Counted from the stretch's first letter, positions 36,441-45,913 are shown. The stretch is 64,000 nt of DNA from Pseudarthrobacter sp. NamE5 (GCF_005796225.1 NZ_VAHO01000001.1:361161-425160), one strand, 5' to 3'. Notes: generated from the letters alone by a model not told the origin. Numbers and translations: made by a program.

Positions 36441-37611
36441 CCAGACGAACGCCCCGGAGCAGCAGGAGGGTCCCTCCCACCACCACTGCCGACGCCAGGA
36501 AAACGCCACCGGCACCAAGTCCGGCCGCCACACCGCCGATGACACTGGGCAGGACCACCTGGCCCACCCGGTTTCCCGCAAGCCTGAGTGCCAGCGCCCG
36601 GCCGCGCTGCCCCGGCGGTGCCTGCGACGACAGCCACGACATGGTCAGCGGCTGGCCGATGCCGAGCCCGAGTCCGAGCACGGCCATCACAACGAACAGC
36701 AGCCACGCAGGCATTGGCACCGCCGCAACCGCCAGCGCCACCGTGGACAGGGCCAGGCTCAGCACCAGAAGCCGCATCCGGCCGATCTTGCGGGACACCC
36801 GCCCCAACAGGAGCCGGGAAACCATCGAAAAAACAGCCCGGACCGTCAGCATGGCGCCTACGGTTGCTGCGCTGAGCCCGCGGTCGGATCCGAGCGCGGG
36901 AAGGTAGACCATCGTTAGGTCCACCACCGCCAGCACAGTGGCACTGGTGGCAAGCGCGCGGGCAACGCCGGGCGCCTTCAGCAGCGAAACAGCGCTGCCG
37001 TTAACCCCGCCGGCCGCCACGACGTTCCGCTTCCCGCCGCTGACCTTTGCCGACACGGCGAAGGTGGCCAGGAAAAGCACCAGGCTCATGCCAACAGAGA
37101 GCAGGAAGATCGCCTGGGTATCGGGGCGGACCGCTGCGCCGCCCACCAGGGAGATGGCCAGCGGCCCCAGGGCCTGGCCCAGGGATGCCGCGAACGTCAG
37201 GTAGCCGAACGCGGAGTCCATCCGGACTGCAGCTGCGTTGTTGGCCACCACAGCCTGCTGGCCAACAACACAGGCGAGCTGGCCCGCGCCCAGCAGTGCG
37301 GTGCCCACTACCAGCGCGGTGATCGACGAACCCCACAGCAGCAGGAAGGCAGAAGAGGCCAGAACGACGGCGGATCCCATCGCCATGAGCCGTCGCTCAC
37401 CCAGCCGGTCCGCCAGGCTTCCGGTTGGAACGGCGAGCAGCAGCGGGAAGACGGCGTAGCTGGCGGCCAGCAGGCCCAGGGCAAACCCGGGAACCTCCAG
37501 CTCCAGGGCGCGGTATGTGGCGGCCGGCCGGACCAGGAACGTCACGGCCTGGATCAGCGCCGAATGAACGAGCAGGGCAGCGGCGGAGCGGCGTCCCAGT
37601 TCGCCGATCAC
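36436..37611 (-). CDS. MFS transporter (drug/metabolite efflux type)
   Basis: 391 residues from GTG 37611, overlapping the GntR stop (GTGA). About 12 hydrophobic helices; the loop after helix 2 reads GSLADRLGERRLMAMG and the mid-protein loop RVSRKIGRMRLLVL, both MFS signatures. The short, Ala/Leu-rich form suits exporters rather than sugar importers. It is coupled to the FadR-type regulator. Confidence 0.88.
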   Translation of the reverse strand: MIGELGRRSAAALLVHSALIQAVTFLVRPAATYRALELEVPGFALGLLAASYAVFPLLLAVPTGSLADRLGERRLMAMGSAVVLASSAFLLLWGSSITALVVGTALLGAGQLACVVGQQAVVANNAAAVRMDSAFGYLTFAASLGQALGPLAISLVGGAAVRPDTQAIFLLSVGMSLVLFLATFAVSAKVSGGKRNVVAAGGVNGSAVSLLKAPGVARALATSATVLAVVDLTMVYLPALGSDRGLSAATVGAMLTVRAVFSMVSRLLLGRVSRKIGRMRLLVLSLALSTVALAVAAVPMPAWLLFVVMAVLGLGLGIGQPLTMSWLSSQAPPGQRGRALALRLAGNRVGQVVLPSVIGGVAAGLGAGGVFLASAVVVGGTLLLLRGVRLD

Positions 37612-38273
37612 GAGGTGGCCAGGCCGCTGGCCGAGATGGCCCTCAATGCAGCGTCCCGGGCGGCCATGACGTGGTCAAAGGCAAGTTTCGCGGCTGCGTC
37701 CGGGTCTCCCGCGGCGACGGCGTCCACCAGCGCCCTGTGCTGGGCGAGCGCCTGGTCCCGTCGCTCCTGGCTGCTGTTGGTGAAGTGCCGGTACCGCTCC
37801 ATCTGGCTGGAGATCTGGTCGTGGAAGCGCCGCGCCCACGAGTTTCCCGCGATCCCGGCGATCTTTGCGTGCAGCGCCATGCCCTGCTGCATCGCGTCGT
37901 CGGCGAACTCCACCAGCGCGGCATTGCGCGCAAGGATGGCGTGGAGTGCTTCGACGTCAGTCGCCGTAGCTTTGATGCAGGCATTGCGCGCCATGAGGGA
38001 TTCAATCGCCGCACGGACCTCATACAGTTCCGAGATCACGGCCGCATCCAACTGGGGCACCAGCACTCCGCCGGTGGCCTGCTGCTCCAGGAGGTTCTCC
38101 GAAATGAGCCTCCGGATTGCCTCGCGCAGCGGCGTACGGCTCACCTGCAGGGCCGCTGCCATGGCAGGCTCGTAAAGCCGCTCCCCCGGTTTCAGTTCGA
38201 GGGTCAGGATCTTCCGCTTCAGTTCGGCGTAGACGAGATGCGCCCCGGTGTTCCGGGCGGGTGTATCAGGCAT
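37608..38273 (-). CDS. GntR-family regulator, FadR (FCD) subfamily
   Basis: 221 residues from ATG 38273 with a GGAGGT site. The winged helix has EPAMAAALQVSRTPLREAIRRLISEN, followed by an all-helical FCD domain with metal-binding histidines (SLMARNACIK, ALHAKIAGIAGN, HFTN regions). FCD regulators sense organic acids. A TTGTATACAA palindrome lies 26 bp upstream. It may control itself and the coupled MFS gene, and possibly the MHS gene behind. Confidence 0.93.
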   Translation of the reverse strand: MPDTPARNTGAHLVYAELKRKILTLELKPGERLYEPAMAAALQVSRTPLREAIRRLISENLLEQQATGGVLVPQLDAAVISELYEVRAAIESLMARNACIKATATDVEALHAILARNAALVEFADDAMQQGMALHAKIAGIAGNSWARRFHDQISSQMERYRHFTNSSQERRDQALAQHRALVDAVAAGDPDAAAKLAFDHVMAARDAALRAISASGLATS

Positions 38274-38299
38274 GTGGCAACCTCCGTGCTCCATCATAC

Positions 38300-38309
38300 T
38301 TGTATACAA
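38300..38309. promoter_or_regulatory. FadR-type operator TTGTATACAA
   Basis: A perfect 10-bp palindrome, with further flanking symmetry from CTTGT at 38299 to ACAAG at 38318. The GT...AC core is what FCD-type GntR regulators bind. It sits just upstream of the regulator's start codon, suggesting autoregulation. Confidence 0.65.
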
Positions 38310-38370
38310 CTGTACAAGCGCGACCTAAACGCGAAAGGCCCTGTTGCCGCCGTCGTCCTTAAACAGCGAA

Positions 38371-38399
38371 GGGAGGGGCAGCAACCGCTGTCCCTTCCC
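38371..38399 (-). terminator. Imperfect hairpin after MHS transporter gene
   Basis: GGGAGGGGCAGC (38371-38382) pairs with GCTGTCCCTTCCC (38387-38399) with a G-U pair and one bulge. It lies 28 bp beyond the transporter stop on the reverse strand. Confidence 0.5.
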
Positions 38400-38426
38400 G
38401 CGCTTTATCAGCCCGTGAACGAAGCC

Positions 38427-39806
38427 TTACGCGCGTCCGCTGCCCGCTGGTTGGGTCTTTTGCGCCTCGAGGTCCTCAAGCGACGTGCCCTTCGTGTCGG
38501 AGGACAGCAGGGTGGCCACCGCGGAAACGAGGCAGATGCCGAAGGTGGCCAGCCCGATGGTGAGGGGGACATTGGTTGAGCCGGGAGGTGCAATCGCAGT
38601 AAAGATGCTTGGGAAGAAGGACGCGATCATCAGTCCGATGTTCTGCGAGACAGCGAAGCCGGTCACGCGGATCCGCATGGGGAACTGCTCCTGGAAGAAC
38701 GTGGCGAACGTTGCATTCCACATCTGGAAGAAGATGCCCTGCACGATGACCACGCAGAGGAAGACCAGCGGCAGGCTGCCCTGCTCAATCGCCCACAGGT
38801 ACCCGGGCACGAGGAGGCCGCCAACCAGGCCGCCCGCTGCCATGAGCGTCCGGCGGCCGATCCTGTCGGACAGTGCGCCGAACAGCGGGATGGTCACTAC
38901 TGCCGCGATGTTGGCCACGAGGGTGACCCAGAGGAACTCGCTGGTGGTGAAGCCGTTGCCGTAGCCCTCCTGGGTGGCGTAGGAGGCGCCGAAGATCAGG
39001 GTGGCCATGCCGATCACATTGGTGAAGGTCATGAGCACGCAGCGGACCAGGACCCCCGGGCGGGTGCGCAGGAGGTCGACGAGCGGGAACCGCTGCTGCG
39101 CCTTGGCTTCACCGGACTGCGCCGCATAGGCGGGCGGCTCCTGCACCCGGCGGCGGATGAAGTAGCCGGCAAGGATCACGAAGGCGCTGAGCAGGAACGG
39201 GATGCGCCAGCCCCAGGTTCCGAACTGGTCGGCGGGGAGGAGTGCGGCGAGCGGAAGCAGGACGGCGGTGGCCAGGATGGAGCCCACCTGCGTACCCTGC
39301 AGGCTGAAGCTCGCGAAGAAGCCCCGCTTGGCATCGGGCGAGTGCTCCACGATCATCGCACTGGCACCGCCGAGTTCCCCGGCCACGGCAAAGCCCTGGA
39401 CCAGGCGCAGGATCACCAGGAGTATGGGCGCCAGGATGCCCACCTGGCCGTAGGTGGGCAGGAGCCCCACCGCGAAGGTGGCGAAGCCCATGAGCAGCAT
39501 CGCGAACACCAGCACGCTCTTGCGCCCGTGCCGGTCACCGTACGCCCCCAGGACAATAGCGCCGACCGGACGGGAAACGTAGCCCACGGCATAGGTTGCG
39601 AGGGAGGCGATGATGCCCACTGTCGGGTTCTCGGACGGGAAGAAGATGGTGGGGAAAATCAGTGTGGCGGCCAGCGAGTACAGCGCGAAGTCGTAGTACT
39701 CCAGTGCGCTTCCGATCCAGCCGCTCATCGCGGCCTTCCTGGGATCCCGCGAACCGGTCCCGGCCCCCTGGCCGGGTCGGGCAGCGGAGGCTTGGGTGAT
39801 GCTCAT
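38427..39806 (-). CDS. MFS transporter, metabolite:H+ symporter (MHS) family
   Basis: 459 residues from ATG 39806 (GAAGGAC upstream); upstream extensions were rejected on ribosome-site position. The opening GWIGSALEYYDFALYSLAAT, the loop GAYGDRHGRKSVLVF and the later GALSDRIGRRTLMA are MHS hallmarks. It resembles the transporter at 13556 in the helix-1 segment. Substrates of the family include shikimate, proline-betaine, citrate and aromatic acids. The FadR-type gene downstream probably responds to the same acid. Confidence 0.93.
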   Translation of the reverse strand: MSITQASAARPGQGAGTGSRDPRKAAMSGWIGSALEYYDFALYSLAATLIFPTIFFPSENPTVGIIASLATYAVGYVSRPVGAIVLGAYGDRHGRKSVLVFAMLLMGFATFAVGLLPTYGQVGILAPILLVILRLVQGFAVAGELGGASAMIVEHSPDAKRGFFASFSLQGTQVGSILATAVLLPLAALLPADQFGTWGWRIPFLLSAFVILAGYFIRRRVQEPPAYAAQSGEAKAQQRFPLVDLLRTRPGVLVRCVLMTFTNVIGMATLIFGASYATQEGYGNGFTTSEFLWVTLVANIAAVVTIPLFGALSDRIGRRTLMAAGGLVGGLLVPGYLWAIEQGSLPLVFLCVVIVQGIFFQMWNATFATFFQEQFPMRIRVTGFAVSQNIGLMIASFFPSIFTAIAPPGSTNVPLTIGLATFGICLVSAVATLLSSDTKGTSLEDLEAQKTQPAGSGRA

Positions 39807-40029
39807 GGCATTGTCCTTCGTCTTCATTGGCAAGGAGCCGGTGATGTCCACACGTCTTTGTTGGCAACAGTCGTGCTGCACGCGATCCAGCCGACAACCT
39901 TCAGTCTTGAATCGTTTCATTTAGTTTAGGACGTGATGGCCGTTACGTCAAAGCCATAAAGAAGAGTCTGGGTGCACCGGTACTGTGCGCCTTCCACGTG
40001 CGGCCCCTGCGGCGGGCCCGCGGACGCAA

Positions 40030-40057
40030 AAGGCCCGCGCCAAATGGAGCGGGCCTT
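40030..40057 (-). terminator. Intrinsic terminator of secreted-protein gene
   Basis: AAGGCCCGC (40030-40038) pairs with GCGGGCCTT (40049-40057). On the reverse strand the stem is followed by TTTTGCG, and it begins 17 bp after the stop codon at 40074. Confidence 0.8.
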
Positions 40058-40073
40058 CTGACTGGATCAGGTC

Positions 40074-40553
40074 CTAGTTCATGGTGCAGGTGCCCGTGCT
40101 GTGGTTGTAGCCGCCGGTGCCGTTGGCTTCGACGAAGTTGGTTTGCAGCACGCAGGTAAATCCGTCCGAGTAGGAGAGGACGTCATAGCCGTCGACCCGA
40201 GTCACCTTCGGATCGTAGTAAATGATCCCGTCGAGTGTCTGCATCGCTGATCCGAAGACCGCGACGTACCGGCGGGTTCCGTCGCTTGAGTGGGAGCCGC
40301 CCGGGTAGGTGGTGGAGTCGGAGTACTCGCGGTACCCCTGCAGGACTGCCACGCCCGACGGAGTAATGACCACGTTGCGGCGCTCTGCCATGGTGAGGCA
40401 TGAGGTAACCGCGGGCGCAAGTTCGGTGCAATCGCTGGTGCTGGTTTGCGTGGTGCCCCCGCTGCTGGCTGCCTGGGCCGGGGCGGCGACGCCCATCAGA
40501 GCTGCAGCGGCTGCAACACAGGCGGAAAGGCGGAAAAGGTTTTTGGTGCACAT
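40074..40553 (-). CDS. Secreted protein of unknown function
   Basis: 159 residues from ATG 40553. A clear signal peptide (MCTKNLFRLSACVAAAAAL, cleavage after APAQA) is followed by a Ser/Thr-rich mature protein of about 130 residues with four cysteines (DCTELA, SCLTMA, FTCVLQ, GTCTMN), which could form two disulfides. No family recognised. It is monocistronic, with its own terminator. Confidence 0.75.
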   Translation of the reverse strand: MCTKNLFRLSACVAAAAALMGVAAPAQAASSGGTTQTSTSDCTELAPAVTSCLTMAERRNVVITPSGVAVLQGYREYSDSTTYPGGSHSSDGTRRYVAVFGSAMQTLDGIIYYDPKVTRVDGYDVLSYSDGFTCVLQTNFVEANGTGGYNHSTGTCTMN

Positions 40554-40672
40554 GAGATCCCCCGAAACGTAAAGGCGGCCCCAGCGGCCGCTCGCGCAGC
40601 CTATCAGCCCCGGCCTACATGAGCAGGGCGGGGCTGATTCATCCTGTCAGTCCCGGCGCCTAGACTCTCTCC

Positions 40673-40939
40673 ATGGACAACAACAATGACAAGGAAACCA
40701 TCGGCAGCTCGACCCCTGAGCCGGATGCAGGCCTGAACCGGGACCCTGAGGATTGGGTGACCGGCGATGAGCCGATGACGGCGGCGCAGCGCAGCTACCT
40801 CGATACGCTGGCGCGCGAAGCAGGCGAAGAGCTCCCCGCGGACCTCAGCAAGGCCGAGGCGTCCAAGCACATTGACCGGCTGCAGCAGCGCAGTGGACGG
40901 GTCTCGGGAGACGGCCCGGATAACTCCGGGACAAGTTAG
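40673..40939 (+). CDS. DUF3072 domain protein
   Basis: 88 residues, ATG 40673. The core DPEDWVTGDEPMTAAQRSYL, then LADLSKAEASKHIDRLQQRSG, is the DUF3072 pattern of small hydrophilic actinobacterial proteins. Acidic and Gly/Ser-rich ends are likely disordered. Role unknown; no partner gene is obvious. Confidence 0.8.
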   Translation: MDNNNDKETIGSSTPEPDAGLNRDPEDWVTGDEPMTAAQRSYLDTLAREAGEELPADLSKAEASKHIDRLQQRSGRVSGDGPDNSGTS

Positions 40940-40964
40940 GGCGCTGACAGGAAGGCCGGCCCGG

Positions 40965-41168
40965 CTACCAGGCCTGGACTTCACGGGTGAGGCCGAACGG
41001 AACAGCCTCACTCAGGTCCACGGTGAACTTGTCCGCTCCGAGTCGCGTGACCAGGATGCCATGCCGCTTCCCTTTGAGGGCGCATGCCTTGGCGGCGGTG
41101 ACAGCGGCGTCAAGCTCACTGTCCATGCTCTGGCGGTCAGACACGGTGAGGGTCAGGGGAAAGTTCAT
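40965..41168 (-). CDS. Small uncharacterised protein, paralogue of 21324-21578
   Basis: 67 residues from ATG 41168; a longer frame runs into low-quality Pro/Arg sequence and is rejected. A first strand (FPLTLTVSDRQ), an Ala-rich helix (ELDAAVTAAKACALKG) and then GILVTRLGADKFTVDLSEAVPFG match the fold predicted for the protein at 21324. It ends shortly after. No function is known to me. Confidence 0.65.
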   Translation of the reverse strand: MNFPLTLTVSDRQSMDSELDAAVTAAKACALKGKRHGILVTRLGADKFTVDLSEAVPFGLTREVQAW

Positions 41169-41405
41169 CGGTGTTGCCTTATGTCTCTTGGGGGGGTGGG
41201 CAGGACGCCGCCGCGCGCTCCCCCTGGCTGCATAGGCGGTTGGGCACCGGGTGCCCCGCACCATGGTCCCCCAACAACCGGTCAACAGCAACTTGAAAAA
41301 TCAACCAAAAGAAAAGCGCAGGTCAGAGCTCGGCGGCTGTAGCAGAGCCGGACAATTACAGGCGCTTAGGCACCGTCAATTAGAGTTGGAAGGAAGCGAA
41401 AGCTG

Positions 41406-42845
41406 TTGCCGGACGGCTTCAATGCGCCTGAAGACCCCCTCGGACAGCAGAACCCAAGCCATCAGCACAACAACATACGTGTGCCACGACCTGACAAGGA
41501 TCCCGCCATTTCCACGGACGCTTTCTTCGGCAGCCTGACCAGGATCCGCAACGCTATTCTCCCCGCGCCGGTGCAGTCAGGGTTGAACACCGGACGCGGC
41601 CTGCTGGGCGGCTTCATTGTGATGCACCTGGTCTTCCTGGTCTTCGCGGCCTCCCTGTCCCTCCGCGGCGAAGCGCTCAGCGATACCTACATTTACCGTA
41701 ACTGGGCCATGGCAGGCTTTGACGACGCCAACCTCAGCGGCGGCCCCAGCCCCTGGGTCTATCCCATTCTCGCCCTTATCCCCATGGCCATCGCCGGGAT
41801 GGCCGGACCGGGCCCCTTCTTTTTCCTGTGGGTGCTGATGACCACCCTGCTGAACGGGTGGGCACTCCTCAAACTCACGAGCAGCGGCCGCGACCGCCGG
41901 GCCATCCCGGCCGGCTGGTGGTGGCTGGTGTTCACTTTCCTGATGGGCTGGCTAGGCTTCGCCCGGGTGGACGGCCTCACGGCCCCGCTGGTCCTCGTCG
42001 CCCTGGCGTACGGCGCGGGCCGGCCGTTCATCGCCTCCGTCCTGCTGGCCATCGGTACCTGGGTAAAGGTCTGGCCTGCCGCCGTCATGCTGGCCCTGTT
42101 CGCCGTCGTGAAGAACCGCCTGCTGGTGATGCTGGCAGGAATTGCGACGTCGGCGGTCGTTCTCGCGCTGGCAGCTGCGGTGGGCAGCGTCCCCAGGCTG
42201 CTGGACTTCCTCAGCCAGCAGGGTGGCCGCGGCATGCAGCTCGAAGCCACCTTCACCACCCCGTGGCTCTGGCTGTCCGTCCTGAACGTGGGCGGCTCCA
42301 AGATGTACATGAACACGGATATCAACTCCATGCAGGTGGACGGCCCCGGCACAGCACTCATGTCAGTGCTGATGCAGCCGCTGCTGATCCTCGCGGCGCT
42401 GCTCGTGGCCGGCCTGACCTTCTGGGCCCTCCACAACGGCAAACAGCGCGGCGGGAAACAGCTTAACGGCGGGCCCGGTGACGGCACGGACCGCACGGAA
42501 CTGCTCCTCGCCGGCGCCCTTACCCTGGCCACCGCGTTCGTCGTCTTCAACAAGGTGGGATCCCCGCAGTTCATGGTCTGGCTCGCCCCGGCGGTTGCGG
42601 TCGGGCTGGTCCACAGCTGGCGCGAGTGGCGTGTCCCGGCAGCCATGCTGATCGTGATCGCCGTGACAACCTACTTCATCTATCCCCTGTTCTACGACGC
42701 CCTCAGCCATAACAACCCCTGGATGGCCCTGGTTCTGACCATCCGCAACCTCCTGCTCGTGGTCCTGTTCGTCTGGAGCGCCCGGCGCCTCTACTTGCTG
42801 GGCAAAAAAACTCCTGCAGCCACCCCCGCGCTGAAGGAGTCCTAA
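41406..42845 (+). CDS. GT87-like polytopic membrane glycosyltransferase, first copy
   Basis: 479 residues from TTG 41406 (GGAAGGAAG upstream). Many hydrophobic helices; YIYRNWAMAGFDDANLSGG follows helix 1 and may hold the catalytic acidic residue of the GT-C fold, and GWWWLVFTFLMGW and TWVKVWPAAVML recur in the family. Such polyprenyl-phosphate-mannose-using enzymes build lipomannan or other glycans in Actinobacteria. It is followed at once by a close paralogue and then a convergent MptB homologue, forming an envelope-glycan locus. Confidence 0.82.
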   Translation: MPDGFNAPEDPLGQQNPSHQHNNIRVPRPDKDPAISTDAFFGSLTRIRNAILPAPVQSGLNTGRGLLGGFIVMHLVFLVFAASLSLRGEALSDTYIYRNWAMAGFDDANLSGGPSPWVYPILALIPMAIAGMAGPGPFFFLWVLMTTLLNGWALLKLTSSGRDRRAIPAGWWWLVFTFLMGWLGFARVDGLTAPLVLVALAYGAGRPFIASVLLAIGTWVKVWPAAVMLALFAVVKNRLLVMLAGIATSAVVLALAAAVGSVPRLLDFLSQQGGRGMQLEATFTTPWLWLSVLNVGGSKMYMNTDINSMQVDGPGTALMSVLMQPLLILAALLVAGLTFWALHNGKQRGGKQLNGGPGDGTDRTELLLAGALTLATAFVVFNKVGSPQFMVWLAPAVAVGLVHSWREWRVPAAMLIVIAVTTYFIYPLFYDALSHNNPWMALVLTIRNLLLVVLFVWSARRLYLLGKKTPAATPALKES

Positions 42846-42846
42846 G

Positions 42847-44130
42847 ATTTCCGCGAGGTTTTTCGACCGGCTCACCGCAGTCCGCAGCAAAGTCCTGCCT
42901 GCGAAGGCGGTGGACTGGTTCGCCCGCCCGTCCAGCATGTGGTGGGGCTTCGCCGTCGTCCATCTCTACTTTTTGGGCTGGATGGCGTCCTTCTTCCTGC
43001 ATGGCGATACCTTCAGTGACACGGAGCAGTACCGCCAATGGGCACTGGACGGCTACAACCCAGAGGACCTGAGCGGAAAGATCAGCCCCTGGGTGTACCC
43101 GGTGCTGGCGCAGATCCCGATCTTCCTCGCCAACATCGCCGGGCCGGACCTCTATCTGCTCGTGTGGTTCCTGATCATCACAGCGCTCAACGCCGTCGGG
43201 CTTGCCTTCCTGACGCGAGGACCGCGGAAGGCGAGCGGCATCGCGCCGGCCTGGTGGTGGCTGTTTTTCACCGTGTTCATGGGCTACCTCAGCTTCGCAA
43301 GGGTGGAGGGCATCACCGCACCCATCGTGCTGATCGCGCTGCTCTATGCCGCCCAGCGGCCCGTCGTCGCCGGCATCCTGCTAAGCACCGCCACGTGGAT
43401 CAAGGTGTGGCCGGCCGCCGTGCTGGCACCCATCGTGATCGCGAGCCGCAAGCGCGTCCAGGTGGTCCTTTCGGGAATGGCCGTGACCGCCGTCGTCGCC
43501 GCCGGAACCTGGCTGTCCGGCGGCCTCCCGCACATCCTCGACTTCCTCCTGAACCAGGGCGAACGCGGCATGCAGCTGGAGGCGACGTTCTCCACGCCCT
43601 GGGTGTGGCTCAGCGTCTTCAACATTGCCGGTTCGAAGATGGCCGACAATACAGCCATCAACTCCACCGAGGTTTACGGACCAGGCGCCGGAACCGCAGC
43701 GATCCTAATGCAGCCGCTGCTCATCCTCGCGGCCATCGGGGCCGCCATCCTGCTGGTCCGCGCGCTGAACCGCGGTGCTGAACGCGAAGAGCTGTTCCTC
43801 GAAGGTTCCCTCATGATGGTCACTGCGTTCATCGTCTTCAACAAGGTGGGGTCCCCGCAGTTCATCATCTGGCTGGCGCCAGTGATCATCGCCGGGCTCA
43901 CGCACGACTGGGAACGGTGGAAAGTCCCGGCGGCCCTGTTGATGGGCATCGCCATGACCACGTTCGTGATCTACCCGCTGTTCTACACGCCGCTCATCCA
44001 CGCACATCCGGTGATGGCTGCCATCCTCACCACCCGCAACGTGCTCCTGGTGGTGCTGCTCTGGTGGTCCGTGAAGCGGACGGCGGAACTTGGCCGCAAG
44101 GCCACAGCAGCAGTGCCCGCTGGGGCATAA
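42847..44130 (+). CDS. GT87-like polytopic membrane glycosyltransferase, second copy (probable ATT start)
   Basis: 427 residues if it starts at ATT 42847. An AAGGAG site (42834-42839) sits exactly 7 bases upstream, and residues 1-21 (SARFFDRLTAVRSKVLPAK) align with the N-terminus of the first copy (DAFFGSLTRIRNAILPA). The first conventional start, GTG 42910, would have a poor ribosome site and remove the homologous segment. The remainder is colinear with the preceding protein: WVYPVLAQIPIFLANIAG, WWWLFFTVFMGYLSFARVEG, TWIKVWPAAVLAP. Same GT-C type role as the first copy, from tandem duplication. Confidence 0.8.
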   Translation: MSARFFDRLTAVRSKVLPAKAVDWFARPSSMWWGFAVVHLYFLGWMASFFLHGDTFSDTEQYRQWALDGYNPEDLSGKISPWVYPVLAQIPIFLANIAGPDLYLLVWFLIITALNAVGLAFLTRGPRKASGIAPAWWWLFFTVFMGYLSFARVEGITAPIVLIALLYAAQRPVVAGILLSTATWIKVWPAAVLAPIVIASRKRVQVVLSGMAVTAVVAAGTWLSGGLPHILDFLLNQGERGMQLEATFSTPWVWLSVFNIAGSKMADNTAINSTEVYGPGAGTAAILMQPLLILAAIGAAILLVRALNRGAEREELFLEGSLMMVTAFIVFNKVGSPQFIIWLAPVIIAGLTHDWERWKVPAALLMGIAMTTFVIYPLFYTPLIHAHPVMAAILTTRNVLLVVLLWWSVKRTAELGRKATAAVPAGA

Positions 44131-44175
44131 CCGGTCAGAAACTGCGTGGTGCGGCCGCCGCGATTTGCCCGCGGT

Positions 44176-45813
44176 TTAGCGGCTTCCCAGCTTTTGGCGT
44201 CTTGGCTCTTCGACCCGGTTTTGCTTGGCCTGGCGCCACTCGAGGATCCAGCGCCAGCCGCGTTTTGCCAGGTCGAGGGGCTTGCCCTCGATCAGGAGCT
44301 TCCGCGTATGCACATCAAGGAATAGAAGGTAGAAGGTAAATGCCAGTGCGGTGATGAACGCGAGCGACGACGCATCGATGGGCAGTTCCACGAAGGACCA
44401 GACGGAGAGCTGGTCCTGTGCGCCGAAGACCACAAAGAACGTCACGCCCACATACAGGGACCTGATTTGCCAGTCGTCCCGGATCCCGGTGACAGCCAGG
44501 AAGGGCAGGAACCACAGGATGTACCAGGGCTGGATGATGGGCGAGAGCATCACGACGGCGGTGAACGCCAGCGCCAGCCGGCGCACCGCCCGCGAATAGT
44601 CTCCGCGGAACATGAGCAGCAGGACCAGTCCGATGGCTGCCCACTTCATGGCGGTACGCAGCCACGTGGCGAGCGTCCCGCCCGGCAGTCCAAGCGAATT
44701 GGCCAGGAACTCCACCTGCTGCCCAAGGAAGCCGGACGGCGAGTAGCCGGTGTAGCCGGGGGTGGGGTCCATGATGGCCCAGGTCCAGCCGATGCCCAGC
44801 CCGTACGGGATGCCGCTCAGGAGCAGCACGCCAAAGCTGATTCCCGCCGTCGCAGCCCAGATCAGGAACCTGCGTGGCCACGAGGCGGAGGGGCCCGCCC
44901 ACATCACCCCGATGAACGGCAGCAGGAGCACCGTGATCGGTTTGATGCCGATGGACGCTGTCACCAGGAGAATCCCCAGCAGGTAGCGGCGCGTGGCGGC
45001 GAAGTAGACGCCGGCGACGGCGAGTCCCACCATCAGTGCGTCGTTGTGGGCGCTGGCAATGAAGCTGATCAGGAACAGCGGATTGGCCACAGAAATCCAC
45101 AGCGCCCGTGCACCATTGATGCCGTGCAGCTCTGCCAATCTGGGTACATAAATCACGCACAGCAGGACCCCCGCCCCGGCCAGGAGCCGGAACAGCAGCA
45201 CTGAGACGTCGGGCTGTGCACCTGTCAGCCCCACCACCCCGCGGGCCAGCCAAAGGAAGTACGGGCCGTAAGGGGTCCTCGCTTCGGCCCACGCCGGATC
45301 GGCCCCCAGCGAGAACCAGTTGCTCAGGGTGGAGATGCCCACCTCGTAGGGGTTTTGCCCCTCCATCACCAGCCGGCCCTGGCCGGTATAGGCGTAGACA
45401 TCGCGCGAAAACACGGGCACGCAGAACAACAGCGGCAGGGACCAGGCCGAAATGGCGATAACAACGGACCGGAGGGAGGAAGCGCCCCATTCAGCCAGGC
45501 GCTGCCCCAGCCTCAGCCATGAACGCATGAGGACCATCGCGCCGACTGTCAGCAGCACCGTGGAAACTGTGACTCCCCAGCCTTCGGTGCGGAGGGCGAT
45601 CACCACCGGCTGTCGGATCATGGGTGAGCCGTTGGCAATCCAGCCCGTGCCGATGGAACCGACGAACATCATCAGGGCGCCGACGAAGCCTTCGATGGTG
45701 GCCAGATAAGCGCGGCCCGTCGCGGGACCGGTGGTTTTGGCGGGCGCGGCAGGCTGAGTCTCTGAAGTCCCGAGGTGTGGCCCGCCTGCCGTCATGATTG
45801 TCTGGTCCCTCAC
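44176..45813 (-). CDS. MptB-like polyprenol-phosphate-mannose alpha-1,6-mannosyltransferase
   Basis: 545 residues; GTG 45813 and ATG 45795 are both possible starts. About 13 hydrophobic helices. The loop PVFSRDVYAYTGQGRLVMEG holds the Asp-containing GT-C motif, and the NPYEVGISTL segment plus YGPYFLWLARGVVG are MptB hallmarks. MptB initiates the mannan core of lipomannan from polyprenol-phosphate mannose at the membrane's outer face. It converges on the GT87 tandem, with only 45 bp between stops. Confidence 0.9.
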   Translation of the reverse strand: MRDQTIMTAGGPHLGTSETQPAAPAKTTGPATGRAYLATIEGFVGALMMFVGSIGTGWIANGSPMIRQPVVIALRTEGWGVTVSTVLLTVGAMVLMRSWLRLGQRLAEWGASSLRSVVIAISAWSLPLLFCVPVFSRDVYAYTGQGRLVMEGQNPYEVGISTLSNWFSLGADPAWAEARTPYGPYFLWLARGVVGLTGAQPDVSVLLFRLLAGAGVLLCVIYVPRLAELHGINGARALWISVANPLFLISFIASAHNDALMVGLAVAGVYFAATRRYLLGILLVTASIGIKPITVLLLPFIGVMWAGPSASWPRRFLIWAATAGISFGVLLLSGIPYGLGIGWTWAIMDPTPGYTGYSPSGFLGQQVEFLANSLGLPGGTLATWLRTAMKWAAIGLVLLLMFRGDYSRAVRRLALAFTAVVMLSPIIQPWYILWFLPFLAVTGIRDDWQIRSLYVGVTFFVVFGAQDQLSVWSFVELPIDASSLAFITALAFTFYLLFLDVHTRKLLIEGKPLDLAKRGWRWILEWRQAKQNRVEEPRRQKLGSR

Positions 45814-45913
45814 TTGGTTGCGGCGCTGGTTGCACCAGCAATAACTCCGCCCTGCAACCCGGCCATTTTATCAGCCGGTCTTCCCGCTTCCCGGGCACCC
45901 GTGCCGGCCGGCG

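Noticed and set aside
44158..44174. CCGCG-N7-CGCGG as terminator between convergent glycosyltransferase genes
   Set aside because: A stem of only 5 bp and a weak T-run; not distinguishable from random GC-rich pairing.
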